A DNA stretch of 64,000 bases from Eubacteriaceae bacterium (GTDB lineage Bacteria; Bacillota; Clostridia; Peptostreptococcales; Anaerovoracaceae): the NCBI GenBank assembly GCA_902362435.1, contig CABIWW010000003.1, positions 62,001-126,000 of the forward strand, given 5' to 3'. The notes beneath the pieces were generated by a model that was not told where the DNA came from, did no database searches, and saw only the letters and a program-made list of their open reading frames with translations. Shown one piece after another: positions 26,510 through 36,200 of this stretch (the stretch's first letter is position 1; the number at the start of each line of letters is the position of its first letter). Position numbers and translations under genes: made by a program.

Positions 26510-28716
26510 CTTCAGGATTATCCATTAAGCTGTTTGATTTTCAGGAAAAAGCCGTTATAAAGCTGATAGATCTCACTTCCAAGAGTGACAGCAAACAGAC
26601 CATTATTATGAAAGCACCGACCGGTTCCGGTAAGACCATCATTCTCATCGATTATGTGGATACCTATCTTACCAATGTCAGTGCTAATACTGCTTTTATC
26701 TGGCTCTGCCCCGGCAAGGGAAATCTTGAGGAACAGAGCCGTGAGAAAATGATGAAGTTCGTTCCGGGCAGAGCAACACAGAATCTGTTTGACGCACTGC
26801 TGAATGGATTTGCCCCCGGTAGCACCACTTTCATTAACTGGGAGCTTGTAACCAAGCGTGGCAACACGGCCATTCGTGACAGCGAGCGCAAGAATCTCTT
26901 TGACCGCATTGCAGATGCACATCGCGCCGGTGTGGAATTTATCGTCATTATTGATGAGGAGCACTCCAACAACACTGCCAAGGCAAAGACCATCATCGAT
27001 GCATTTGCGTCCAAGAATATTGTCCGTGTCAGTGCTACTGCTATCGAAAATAAGAGATACGAATTCTTTGAAATTGACGAAGTGGACGTTATCGGTGCAG
27101 GCCTTATCACCAAGGCTCTCTATGTCAATGAAGGCGTAGCTGATAACACAGAAATCACCGATGATTACGATTATCTGCTTGACCTTGCAGATGCAAAGAG
27201 AAAAGCTATAGCAGGCCGATATAAGGAAATCGGTAAAAATATCCGTCCTCTCGTGCTGATTCAGTTCCCGAACGGTCAGCCGGAAACCATCGCTGCTGTA
27301 GAACAGAAATTAGAGTCTATGGGCTACACCTACGATAACGGCATGGTCAGCAAGTGGATGAGTGAAGATAAAAAAGACTTACCGGACAATCTAACCGAGA
27401 ACGATGCTATTCCTGTGTTCCTTCTTATGAAACAGGCCATCAGTACAGGCTGGGATTGTCCACGTGCCAAAATTCTCGTCAAGCTGCGTGAAGGCATGAG
27501 TGAAAGCTTTGAGATTCAGACCATCGGCCGAATCCGCCGTATGCCTGAAGCAAAGCACTACGAAGATGACCTATTAGACTTCTGCTATGTTTATACTTTT
27601 GATGAGAAATACAAAGCAGGACTTCTCTCCAACATGGATAAGGCCTATGAGACTCGCAGATTGTTCCTAAAGGAAAAATGCAAGACCTTCACCTTGGAAA
27701 AAGAAATTCGTGACTTGGATGTTGGCAGCTTAGGTGAGCGTAATGTCCTGAACAAAATCTACGATGCTTTGGTGAAGAAATATAATCTGACCACAAGCAC
27801 CGCAGACAACAAGTTCCGCTTTATGGCAGCAGGCTATCAATTCGGTGATGAGATTATTGGTCACGCCCTCTACGGCGAATACGTTCGTACCGATATGGTC
27901 GCTGAGAGCACCACCTACTACACCACTCGCAAGCGTGTGAATACCCACAAGCATGGTATTGAGCTACTCCACTCCGTAGATGCCATTAAGAGCACCATCG
28001 GCATGCAGACTGCCAAGTTAAAAACCATACTGGAGCGTCTGTTCCGTAGAGGTGGTTCTTCCTATAAGAAGCTGTTGTTACTGGATACCGCAGAATTTTA
28101 CGCGTTTATCATCAATAATGAACACCGGCTCAAGGAAGAATTCCGTGAAGTGGCTGCAGATATGAATACGCAGATGACACTTCCTCTTAATCCGAAGAAG
28201 TCAATCTTCCATATTCCGGAGCAGGACTTCTATAAGTACGACCCGGGTGTAAAGAATGAAGTGGAATACCTGACCAATGCATACCATGATTATACTTCCG
28301 GATATGCCACAAGCCTTGTTCGTAGTACATCAGAAATGCTCTTTGAGCAATTCTGCGAAAGCCGTGATGATATTGAATGGGTCTACAAGAACGGAGACAC
28401 CGGTCAGCAATATTTCTCGATTGTGTATATGGACGGTATTCAGAATCAGTGGCTCTTCTATGCCGACTATATCGTTATGAAGAAGGATGGCACCGTCTGG
28501 GTTATCGAGACTAAGGGCGGCGAGTCTAAAGGCAAGGACAAGAATATCGATATTCAGATTGAAAACAAATTCAACGCATTCAAGAAATATGCTGCTGAGC
28601 ATTCCATCCATTGGGGATTCGTTCGAGACAAAGACAATCAACTTTATATTAACAATACAGAATTTGCCCGTGATATGGCTGATGACCATTGGATACCACT
28701 ATCACAGGAATTTTAG
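26503..28716 (+). CDS. res: Type III restriction subunit (Res), DEAD-like helicase/nuclease
   Basis: 737 residues. Walker A is APTGSGKT near 38-45. The DEAD-box-like motif is IIDEEHSNN, with a serine where DEAH has histidine placement. The SF2 motif VI is QTIGRIRRMPEAKHY. At the C-terminus DYIVMKKDGTVWVIETKGGE carries the D...ExK nuclease signature. It translocates or switches on DNA and cuts away from the site together with Mod. It is shorter than EcoP1-type Res (about 970) but matches compact Clostridial versions. Confidence 0.93.
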   Translation: MVTSGLSIKLFDFQEKAVIKLIDLTSKSDSKQTIIMKAPTGSGKTIILIDYVDTYLTNVSANTAFIWLCPGKGNLEEQSREKMMKFVPGRATQNLFDALLNGFAPGSTTFINWELVTKRGNTAIRDSERKNLFDRIADAHRAGVEFIVIIDEEHSNNTAKAKTIIDAFASKNIVRVSATAIENKRYEFFEIDEVDVIGAGLITKALYVNEGVADNTEITDDYDYLLDLADAKRKAIAGRYKEIGKNIRPLVLIQFPNGQPETIAAVEQKLESMGYTYDNGMVSKWMSEDKKDLPDNLTENDAIPVFLLMKQAISTGWDCPRAKILVKLREGMSESFEIQTIGRIRRMPEAKHYEDDLLDFCYVYTFDEKYKAGLLSNMDKAYETRRLFLKEKCKTFTLEKEIRDLDVGSLGERNVLNKIYDALVKKYNLTTSTADNKFRFMAAGYQFGDEIIGHALYGEYVRTDMVAESTTYYTTRKRVNTHKHGIELLHSVDAIKSTIGMQTAKLKTILERLFRRGGSSYKKLLLLDTAEFYAFIINNEHRLKEEFREVAADMNTQMTLPLNPKKSIFHIPEQDFYKYDPGVKNEVEYLTNAYHDYTSGYATSLVRSTSEMLFEQFCESRDDIEWVYKNGDTGQQYFSIVYMDGIQNQWLFYADYIVMKKDGTVWVIETKGGESKGKDKNIDIQIENKFNAFKKYAAEHSIHWGFVRDKDNQLYINNTEFARDMADDHWIPLSQEF

Positions 28717-28734
28717 AAAGAAGGTAAGTACATA

Positions 28735-29664
28735 GTGTCTATAGAAAAAATCCGAGCAGTATTTGCAAATACTGCAACCTGCAGAAATTGGTCTTTGCAA
28801 TTATTGCAGGTAAAAACTTCAAAAAGAGATGGAACAACATATACCGGGAGAGAGGTTACTCTCTCCCCTGTGGGCACATTGGATTCTTTTGTTTCTGAAA
28901 TATCCTCAAGATATAATGATGCAGAAAAGGGTGTCTTACAAAAATATCAAGATATCCGTGATTACGATGGATCTACAATTGACAAAACTATATACAGACT
29001 TGAGAAAGATAATGACTTAATCGCTACGGAGTACACAATTCTTATTGAGGCTATAGCTTCCCCTGATGCTGAAATAAATCCTTTAGATTTTAAGGCTCAG
29101 GCGTATTTAATTTCTGGATCGATCCAAATTGAAAATGAACCACATGTGGTAAAACTGATTTCTATGCAGAATCCAATAACTACACTAAAACACAAGTTTC
29201 TACATGCTAGCGGTACTTTTAAGGAGATTACTGATAAAGTGATTTCGCTTAGAACTTCTATTGATGTAGTCATTCTCGATGATGTGATTTACATGCTCAC
29301 TCTTGCAGGCGAAAATCTATTTAATATGGAACGAGCATATAAGGCCACCTGTGAAAGTAAAATTCTAGATATTCAAGCATATGATATTGTCAATGATTTT
29401 GATTCTTTTTGTGCTGTAGCTGGGAGAGGACATAACCCTCGAAAATTTGTTTCTTTCAATGATAGTCACCTTCAAAAACTACGCAATGCTAACAGTCGTA
29501 AAAAAATGAGCAAAAAATTTGGCATTCCGATGATTGGTGATCAATTTGATACCACACAACCAGAGGCATCCGATAAACTTGTTAAGCTTTTATGTGACCG
29601 TGGTATGATCGATCCGTTTGATGATAATCCTATGGAAGTTGCTGGTTCAAAAAAATGGGAGTAA
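28735..29664 (+). CDS. kwaB: Kiwa defence protein KwaB-like (DUF4868)
   Basis: 309 residues starting from GTG, with AGAAAGGTAAG upstream, 18 bases after res. I recognise the DUF4868 pattern: an N-terminal alpha/beta half (STIDKTIYRLEKDNDLIATEYTILIEAIA), IDVVILDDVIYMLTLAGENLFNMERAY, and a C-terminal helical region with the conserved KKFGIPMIGDQFDTTQP. In Kiwa, KwaB binds DNA and acts with the membrane sensor KwaA to stop phage replication. The next gene encodes a fitting KwaA-like membrane protein. No direct search was possible, so alternative DUF4868 roles remain. Confidence 0.7.
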   Translation: MSIEKIRAVFANTATCRNWSLQLLQVKTSKRDGTTYTGREVTLSPVGTLDSFVSEISSRYNDAEKGVLQKYQDIRDYDGSTIDKTIYRLEKDNDLIATEYTILIEAIASPDAEINPLDFKAQAYLISGSIQIENEPHVVKLISMQNPITTLKHKFLHASGTFKEITDKVISLRTSIDVVILDDVIYMLTLAGENLFNMERAYKATCESKILDIQAYDIVNDFDSFCAVAGRGHNPRKFVSFNDSHLQKLRNANSRKKMSKKFGIPMIGDQFDTTQPEASDKLVKLLCDRGMIDPFDDNPMEVAGSKKWE

Positions 29665-29682
29665 GCAAGAAGGGAGAACTGA

Positions 29683-30240
29683 ATGTCGAAAATATTTTCT
29701 TTCAGCCTATATTTCACATCATTTTTGCCACTTTGGATATCAATCCTTTTTATCGACATAAAGAGTTGCATCGAGAATACAGATAATTTATGGACCGAGA
29801 TAATTAGCATAAGCTGCATTCTGGGTTTCATGCTCATCTGCATTTTTGTTCTTTTTGTAACATTATGCGTAAATACCACTGAGGGGACTCAAAAGCAGCA
29901 CCTATTATCAGCCGTAGAAGAGAAATCTATTACTGCAGAATATTTGCTCTCGTATATTCTGCCGTTATTTGCATTTGACTTTACTCAGTGGAGCCAAGTA
30001 ATCCTATTTCTTATTTTCTTTTTGTCATTAGGCTTCTTGGCAATAAAACATAATTACCTCAGTGTAAATGTTTTATTAGAATTAACAAACTTCAGATTTT
30101 ACACCTGTACTGTTGAAAATGAAGATGGCATCGTCAACGAGAAAACTATTCTTAGTCATCAGCGATTAAATGGGTGTATAGGCGATTACCTTAATATCAA
30201 ATCAATCAATAACGAATACAAGCTAGATATTAAACAATAA
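29683..30240 (+). CDS. kwaA: Kiwa membrane sensor KwaA-like protein
   Basis: 185 residues with four predicted helices: about 5-25, 40-62, 85-100 and 103-120. A soluble C-terminal region (YTCTVENEDGIVNEKTILSH) follows. Size, four helices and C-terminal beta-rich tail agree with KwaA, which senses phage attachment in the membrane. It lies 18 bases after kwaB in the order kwaB-kwaA, reversed from the described systems. Identity rests mainly on context, because sequence similarity cannot be judged here. Confidence 0.55.
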   Translation: MSKIFSFSLYFTSFLPLWISILFIDIKSCIENTDNLWTEIISISCILGFMLICIFVLFVTLCVNTTEGTQKQHLLSAVEEKSITAEYLLSYILPLFAFDFTQWSQVILFLIFFLSLGFLAIKHNYLSVNVLLELTNFRFYTCTVENEDGIVNEKTILSHQRLNGCIGDYLNIKSINNEYKLDIKQ

Positions 30241-30246
30241 GGATTC

Positions 30247-30309
30247 AAAAAGGGAGCCGGTCACCCGACTCCCTCAAGTATGCATCCTCGAATGCATACC
30301 CCAATTAGT
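30247..30309 (-). ncRNA. Structured small RNA beside the Abi gene (candidate AbiF-type antitoxin RNA)
   Basis: On the minus strand GTATGCAT-TCGAGG-ATGCATAC is followed after TTGA by GGGAGTCGG-GTGA-CCGGCTCCC and then TTTTT. A perfectly spaced promoter lies just upstream (30316-30344). This makes a two-hairpin RNA of about 63 bases, ended by the second hairpin, which has no T run on the plus strand. Abi_2/AbiF HEPN proteins are known to travel with a neighbouring structured RNA. Assignment to that RNA family is inference. Confidence 0.55.
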
Positions 30310-30315
30310 ATCTAT

Positions 30316-30344
30316 AATATACCACTTGCCACAAAAAAATGCAA
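30316..30344 (-). promoter_or_regulatory. Promoter of the Abi-associated RNA
   Basis: TTGCAT (30344-30339), 17 bases, TATATT (30321-30316) on the minus strand. It starts 4 bases past the Abi stop codon. Confidence 0.6.
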
Positions 30345-30347
30345 GCA

Positions 30348-31328
30348 TTACACATAATTTTTCAGTGCCTGTATTCTGGAACTCAAATCTGGATGAATCA
30401 CCATTGTAACAACAGCTGTATTTACAGAAACCCTATATTCATCCGTGATTTTCTCAAACTCTCTGATGAATGCCTTGATTTCTGTTTTAGACACCTTTAA
30501 TAATTTCAGATAGTAGCACATTAGGATGATATAATCTCCTATGGTTTTGAAGTTTACATATGGCAGACCGATTTCATTTTTAAGGCAGGTCTTCATTGCT
30601 CTCGTCGGTTCATTATTATTGAATCTTGTATCAAAAACCACAGAATTATGTGCGATAGCATTGCGTAAGTCTTTTAAAGTATAAATGTATTTGTAAATGA
30701 GCTGTCTGTCTGTATCCGCCGAAACATTTAACCCAAGACGCTTTGAAATATCATCTCGAACATCATATGTCAAACATGATAAGAGATATCCGAAATCTCC
30801 TAGTGTCATTATTTCAAACAGTGCCCAAATAGGTACTCCTGCTTGGCTGGCATTATTATAAAAATGTGTAATCTTTGGATTATTCTTCCGATATGCGTTT
30901 GCAAGGCTAGCCTGTATTGAATTTTGAAGATTCAGCTTATTCTGCTGCAGTTTCTTCTTTTGCTCCAGTGATGCAGATGCCGGAGCATTTCTATAACTGC
31001 TGACTACCTTATCATACATCACCTGAATGCTCTCAGAATTTGCGTTGATCAGAATTTCTTCAAGCGCAATATTTTTAACAGCAGTCTCAATAAACATCAT
31101 TTTACTGTACAAAAGACTCTTCAGCTTAGAATCATATTGAATCGTTGCATATACCTCATCATAGTTTTGAAAAGGTAATTGATTACTTGCATTCTTAAAA
31201 AAACGATATCCCTTATATCCATGAAAATATCCAGTATTAATAAGTTCTCTTTTATGTCTACTTCCCGAGATGGCTATGCCATTATCTCGGAGATGACGCA
31301 TCAGTGCATCGGTAGTTTTATAACTCAT
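30348..31328 (-). CDS. Abi_2/AbiF-family abortive-infection protein (HEPN RNase)
   Basis: 326 residues from MSYKTTDALM, GGAGG 5 bases before the ATG. The Abi_2 pattern is clear: RHLRDNGIAISG ... INTGYFHGYKGYRF, FIETAVKNIALEEIL, VPIWALFEIMTLGDFGYLL, and the HEPN catalytic motif R-x4-H in LRNAIAHNSVVF. Such proteins are RNases that stop growth on phage infection and can be held inactive by a cognate RNA. It faces kwaA convergently and is the last gene before attR. Confidence 0.85.
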   Translation of the reverse strand: MSYKTTDALMRHLRDNGIAISGSRHKRELINTGYFHGYKGYRFFKNASNQLPFQNYDEVYATIQYDSKLKSLLYSKMMFIETAVKNIALEEILINANSESIQVMYDKVVSSYRNAPASASLEQKKKLQQNKLNLQNSIQASLANAYRKNNPKITHFYNNASQAGVPIWALFEIMTLGDFGYLLSCLTYDVRDDISKRLGLNVSADTDRQLIYKYIYTLKDLRNAIAHNSVVFDTRFNNNEPTRAMKTCLKNEIGLPYVNFKTIGDYIILMCYYLKLLKVSKTEIKAFIREFEKITDEYRVSVNTAVVTMVIHPDLSSRIQALKNYV

Positions 31329-31429
31329 AACCGCCTCCAAAATTATTATATGGATATAATATCATATTTCAGGCGATTATTCAATGTACACAGCGATCGT
31401 GAGTTATACTCAAATCATCCCAGTAAAGC

Positions 31430-31510
31430 CTCTAAGTAGTCCATTACTACTAAGAAATATCCCGCAAATCTTTGCAAATCACAGCATTATAGATATGTGC
31501 CTTAGTAGTA
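31430..31510. repeat. Arm-type repeats at the attR end
   Basis: CTAAGTAGT (31432), TACTACTAAG (31445-31454) and its exact inverse CTTAGTAGTA (31501-31510) lie within 200 bases of attR in otherwise gene-free DNA. They may be integrase or excisionase arm sites of the second attP arm. Confidence 0.4.
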
Positions 31511-31597
31511 GAAAACGTAGTAATTTCAAAGCCTTCCGGCGAATATCGCCCCAATATGCCCCAGTACACGAAGGTCTAAATTATAGTAAAACTGGAG

Positions 31598-31646
31598 TGC
31601 CGTGGCAGATGAATAATATTTTTATCATTGTTGCATAACCTCGCAT
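31598..31646. repeat. attR of the integrated element
   Basis: The 23-bp core (31624-31646) is identical to 19959-19981. The 26 bp to its left mimic the first codons of the phosphatase gene: on the minus strand ATG is followed by codons for IKILFICHG, then the frame ends five codons later. Confidence 0.88.
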
Positions 31647-31926
31647 GTAATCTAATACATCATAACTATACTATATTTTTCATCATGGCTATATTTTTAA
31701 TTTTAATATACTCTCGCGTTTTTTGATGGATTTTATCCTTAAAACAGCAAAACGGAAGCTGCCGCTTCACGAAAATTCATTCGCTAAAGCGACAGCCTCC
31801 TATAAAGGTTCGTCATCAAAATAAAAATGGCGAAGTGCTTATCGTAACACTCCGCCGAAAGCCTAACCGGTTTGAGCATGATGCTTGGTTAGGTCTGCTT
31901 TATTATTTTATGCAATTCCACAGCAT
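31647..31926. other. Gene-free stretch with three hairpins downstream of the Abi_2 pseudogene
   Basis: It contains GCTGCCGCTT/AAGCGACAGC (31765-31797, one mismatch), GGCGAAGTG/CACTCCGCC (31829-31856) and CCTAACC/GGTTAGG (31862-31893). Read on the minus strand, the last two form hairpin, CTTTC linker, hairpin, ATTTTTATTTT. This is the same two-hairpin-plus-terminator layout seen beside the intact Abi gene, but no good promoter was seen. Confidence 0.5.
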
Positions 31927-32835
31927 TTATACACTTAAATGTTCTTTCCAATCTGCTGGAAGATTCATCTCTACGAGACTGATCACACCATGATTATTTT
32001 GAATCATCCTATCGAATGAATTTACAAATACTGTCCACTCCTCATCAGATGAACGCAGATACTTCATCGCCAGTAAGATTTAATACAAGCCATTATGCGC
32101 TGGTGGCGGCGTAATTTTATCTACATCCAGAATTTCCGGTGTCGTATGAATTGTACGATTATAAATTCTGGAATTATGAGCACACATATTACGCAATACT
32201 GAAACACCCTGTATCCATGAAGCAAGCATTTTCTGTGACGGAGTTACCCAATTTCCTTTTTTCGATTTATATTGGTAATTGGCCGCTAATATAGAATATG
32301 AACTTCCAGTGCCTGTTTTCAAATTCTTAATTATTTTCGATAATGTACCGAATGAAAGAACTTCAACGGCCGCCCATACAGGTACTTCTCCATCATGATT
32401 GTCAAAATTATGTTTGATAAACACATCATTAGAGCGAGCAATTTCTGACGCTACACTAGCCATATTCTGCCAATAACGTTTTTCCTCTTTAAAAATCGAT
32501 GAATCTTGCAAAACAAGTGGTTCTCCGTGTATAAGCAATGCTTCCACCAATCGCACTCTCAAAGCAACCTCAATCTTAGAAATCATTGAAAAAACCAACG
32601 CTGATAATTCCTGATCAAATTGATACAATTTTATAATATCTTCAAACTTTGTTCCCGGAACATACTTCTTTGCATCATTATCATATAATTGAAACGAGTA
32701 GCCTCTCAAACGATAAAATCCAATTGACTTTAATGCCTTCTCTACATCTTCTTGAGATGTAATCTTCATTCCTGCATCTACATAAGATTGCACCTGTTGT
32801 TCTATTGTTAATATTTGCTTTGGATATTGTTACAT
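31927..32835 (-). pseudogene. Abi_2-family gene with two in-frame nonsense codons
   Basis: Reading from ATG at 32835, codon 2 is TAA, then QYPKQILTIEQQVQSYVDAGMKI continues in frame. The body has IGFYRLRGYSFQLYD, VPVWAAVEVLSFGTLSKII and the HEPN motif in VLRNMCAHNSRIYN. After NGLY a second TAA (32082-32080) is followed in frame by ILLAMKYLRSSDEEW ... WKEHLSV and a natural stop. Both lesions look like a single change to TAA. A shorter product from GTG at 32793 is possible but would lack both ends. Confidence 0.8.
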
Positions 32836-32847
32836 AAAACACCCCAT

Positions 32848-32905
32848 AAATAAGAAAGTCCCACCGGGTTGCGCATGAAAAATCAGAGGCGTGGTGGGTT
32901 CTGTT
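32848..32905 (-). ncRNA. Candidate structured leader RNA upstream of the Abi_2 pseudogene
   Basis: A consensus promoter at 32912-32939 would start a minus-strand RNA near 32905. It folds CCCACC/GGTGGG (32860-32898) with an inner ACGC/GCGC pair, followed by the U-rich ACTTTCTTATTT. The Abi_2 reading frame begins about 15 bases later. It could be a toxin-controlling RNA or just a leader. Confidence 0.4.
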
Positions 32906-32911
32906 AATGTA

Positions 32912-32939
32912 ATTATACAGCTTTCTATGTCACTGTCAA
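32912..32939 (-). promoter_or_regulatory. Consensus promoter for the Abi_2 leader
   Basis: TTGACA (32939-32934), 16 bases, TATAAT (32917-32912) on the minus strand; both hexamers are perfect. Confidence 0.8.
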
Positions 32940-33044
32940 GCTTATTTTTGTAAAAGATTTTATATATTTCCAATATGCCAAAGCCGCTCTCTGTTAGTTT
33001 AATCTAGTTCTTCATTTTCTCTATTATTCCGATCCGATCTTCCA

Positions 33045-33157
33045 AAGGTGTAAATAAGGTATAAATTCTACGTTTCCATACAAGAAATCCAACAAAATCA
33101 AGGCTTTCACAGCCTGCATTAAACATTGCCGTGGCAGATGAAAAGCACTTTTATCAT
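33045..33157. repeat. Third, diverged att region with arm-like repeats
   Basis: Bases 33125-33157 match the phosphatase 5' end (28 of 33 identical to the attL copy). On the minus strand they encode MIKVLFICHGN then V and a stop, with GGAGG 12 bases before the ATG. AAGGTGTAAAT/AAGGTATAAATT (33045-33067) copy the arm repeats at 20078-20101. It marks an older integration boundary or the displaced original gene start. Confidence 0.6.
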
Positions 33158-33253
33158 AATCTCTATATTCCTCCATAAGCCTCAAAAACACTGATATTAC
33201 AGGGGTTTTCGGGTTTTCGGTTTTTCTTCATTTTTTCATAAGTCTCTATAAAT

Positions 33254-36200
33254 CTATGTAACTACACCACCAAGTGGTGTAGTCAGGATATAGACAATCT
33301 CACCCTTCACTCGTTCCTTCGGCTGCGGATCGTTTTGCCATCCAACAATGAATAACTCTTTTCGCTTCTCTGTAAGTGTGTTATAAAGTTCTTTTGCTGC
33401 CAACTTCACACGTTTTTCTTCATCGACAGTAAGCTGCTCTTTTCTAAGAAGGTCAAACAACTCCAATTCAGCCTCCGACAATTCTTCCTTAATATGACGT
33501 TCTTCTTCGGCACGAAGTTCTTCCATCAATTTCAGAAGTTTCTCATAAAAATCATCGTTTTGAGATCCACCAGCGTTGTACTCGTCAATGATGTTTCTAA
33601 AACGCTCCGCAAATTTTGTACGGGTTATGTTGCGTCGCAGCATTTTCTGAAGCTTTTCTTCGATGTATTTACGAAGATTTGCAATTTCAAGATTCTTATT
33701 CTTCAGCCTTTTGAATTGAGATCGGAGTTCATCAATATCCAGTTTGGATAAATCAAGTTCTTTGCCTGCTCCTGTGATGGTATATTTTCTTGCATCCGCT
33801 GCGGTAATAACACTCTGATCTAACAGTTCGTTGATTCTGGCTTGTGCTGCTTCAATCTTTTCCGGACGGATTTTGCCATCAATGATTCCCTTCAGATAGA
33901 GGATGGCATCTTTGTATGCAGGCTCAAAATCCATCTTAAAAATATCCGGTCGTAGGGATTCGTACAGACCATCAACGGTATTTGCCATTACAGCAAACTC
34001 ATTCTTCACATCATCATTGCCAACGATGGTATTTGCATAATCCTCAAACAGAGACAAATTCTTGAATGTATCGCCGTCTTCAACAACCTTATTTAGATCT
34101 ACGTCATGACTCATGCAGAAAGTTTTGGTCAGGTCGATTGCTTCGTGCAGCTGCCCCAAAAGCTTGTCCACGTCTTTTACTGGCATTAAGCCACCGTCAT
34201 CAGACGCATATTCAGCCAGAGCACGTTTCAGATACTTGAACACATCCAAATAGTCGATGATTAAACCACATTCCTTGCCGTTATATACACGGTTGGCACG
34301 GGCAATGGTCTGCATCAGCGTATGACCTTTCATCGGCTTATCCAAATACAAGGTAGAGACAGACGGTGCATCAAATCCTGTTAGCCACATAGCGCAGACA
34401 AAAACCAATTGTAACGGATTGTTCGGGTCTTTGAAGTTATCCTCGATGTCAAAACCATTTTCATCAACCTTGTTCATACGGTCCCGATGCGGTTTTATGG
34501 ATAATCCTTCTGCTGCAAATTTAGCTTCTTCGTCGGCATCTTCACTGATGACAACAGCCATTTCCACTTTGCGCATATAATCTACCAGACCTTTCAGATG
34601 AAGCTTTTCAGTAGCATCCTTGGTTTTGGTGATCTGTGCATTTAACTTTTTAATTTCTTCTTTCCAGTAGTAGCTTACTTTATCGTACATCCTCACGGCA
34701 GTAAACTTGTCTACGGAAATAACCATACCCTTTCCTCGGAAACCACGGCGAGGGAAATGGTAAACAATATGCTGAGCAATAGCATCCAGTCGGTCATCAC
34801 GCTTAATGACTTCCAATTCCCTTGCATAGTGATTTTCCAATCGACGCTGCTCTGCATCCGTCAGATTTTCTTCTTCCAAAATTTCCGCAAAATCAGAATC
34901 AAGGAAATCGTTCTGCAACTCTACTTCAGGTACACGCTTCACATAGTAGAGCGGTACGGTAGCGTTATCTTTGATAGATTCTGCAAAATTATATTCGCTG
35001 ACATAATCACCAAACCACGCATTGGTCAGTCGCTTTGCTCCAAGCAGAGGTGTCCCTGTAAATGCCAGGAACTGTGCGTTCGGCAAGCCGGTGCGCATAT
35101 TCTCCGCCAAATCCTTATACTGCGTACGATGGGCTTCATCAACGATAACAATGATGTCATCACGCTCAAACAAGACAGGATATTTCTTTCCCTTGTCATA
35201 TCTAAACTTATGAATCAGCGTAAACAGAATAGACTTATTGGTTTTCAATTCTTCACGCAACTGCTTACTATTCGCAGGCTGCACCTTATCCTTATCCGTA
35301 ATGAACTCTGTACGCAGGAAGTTTTTATAGATCTGCGTATCCAAATCTTCACGGTCTGTAACGATAAGAAAGGTAAAATTGCCGGTGCATTTATGCTTGA
35401 TCTTACGTGCAAGCATAACCATGGAATAGCTCTTACCGCTACCTTGGGTATGCCAGAACACACCCAGCTTACCCTTCAATTCCTCACGACGCAGGAAAGC
35501 ATTGTAGGCATTGTTCACGCCAAAGAACTGATGATTCTTTGCAATGATCTTTGTTCTGCGGCGATCGTAAAGAATGAAGTTTTCTATGTAATCCAGCAGA
35601 TTTTTCGGTTCACAAAGACCAGCAATAAAATACTCCAAACTGGTGCAGCTCTCTCGGATGGCTTTTCTGTCCGGGTTTTCCTTTTCGTTCTCCACCTTCA
35701 GCCATTCAAAGAAAAACTCATACCCTGCGGCAAAGCTTCCCAGACGAGTTTCCATACCGTTAGACAGAACACAAATCTGGTTGTAGTTGAATAGATACGG
35801 TATATCCTTCAAATAATTCTTCAGATTGATGTCATAGGCATTCTTTACTGGGATATTGCTGTTTTTCAGTTCAATGAAAACCAGCGGAAATCCATTGATG
35901 AAGATAATCAGATCTGGTCTGCGCCAATGCGTTTCTCCTTTGATCCACATTTGAGAAGCTACCGTAAATGTATTGCTCAAAGCATCGTTATAGGATAACA
36001 GACAGAGAATATTAGAGGTTTTCTTGCCCTCCTTGTTGTATTCCACAGTGATACCGTTACGGATCTTCTGATAGTTCTGGCAATTGGTCAACATTAAATC
36101 TCCGGAAACAGGAGTATGACACAACTCGTCCACCACCGTACGAACGATTTGTTCCGGAATATCCGGATTGATCCGGCACAGGCTCTCCAACATCACATCC

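Noticed and set aside
30246-30275. Plus-strand terminator of the Kiwa genes
   Set aside because: The hairpin has its T run only on the minus strand; the plus side continues CTCAAGTATG.
31384-31638. 84-codon plus-strand frame next to attR
   Set aside because: Random-looking composition; it runs over the attachment repeat and arm motifs and lacks a start signal.
32080-32793. Intact 237-residue Abi protein from GTG
   Set aside because: The frame continues past the stop with clear family sequence, and upstream codons also match the family, so this is a fragment of a pseudogene.
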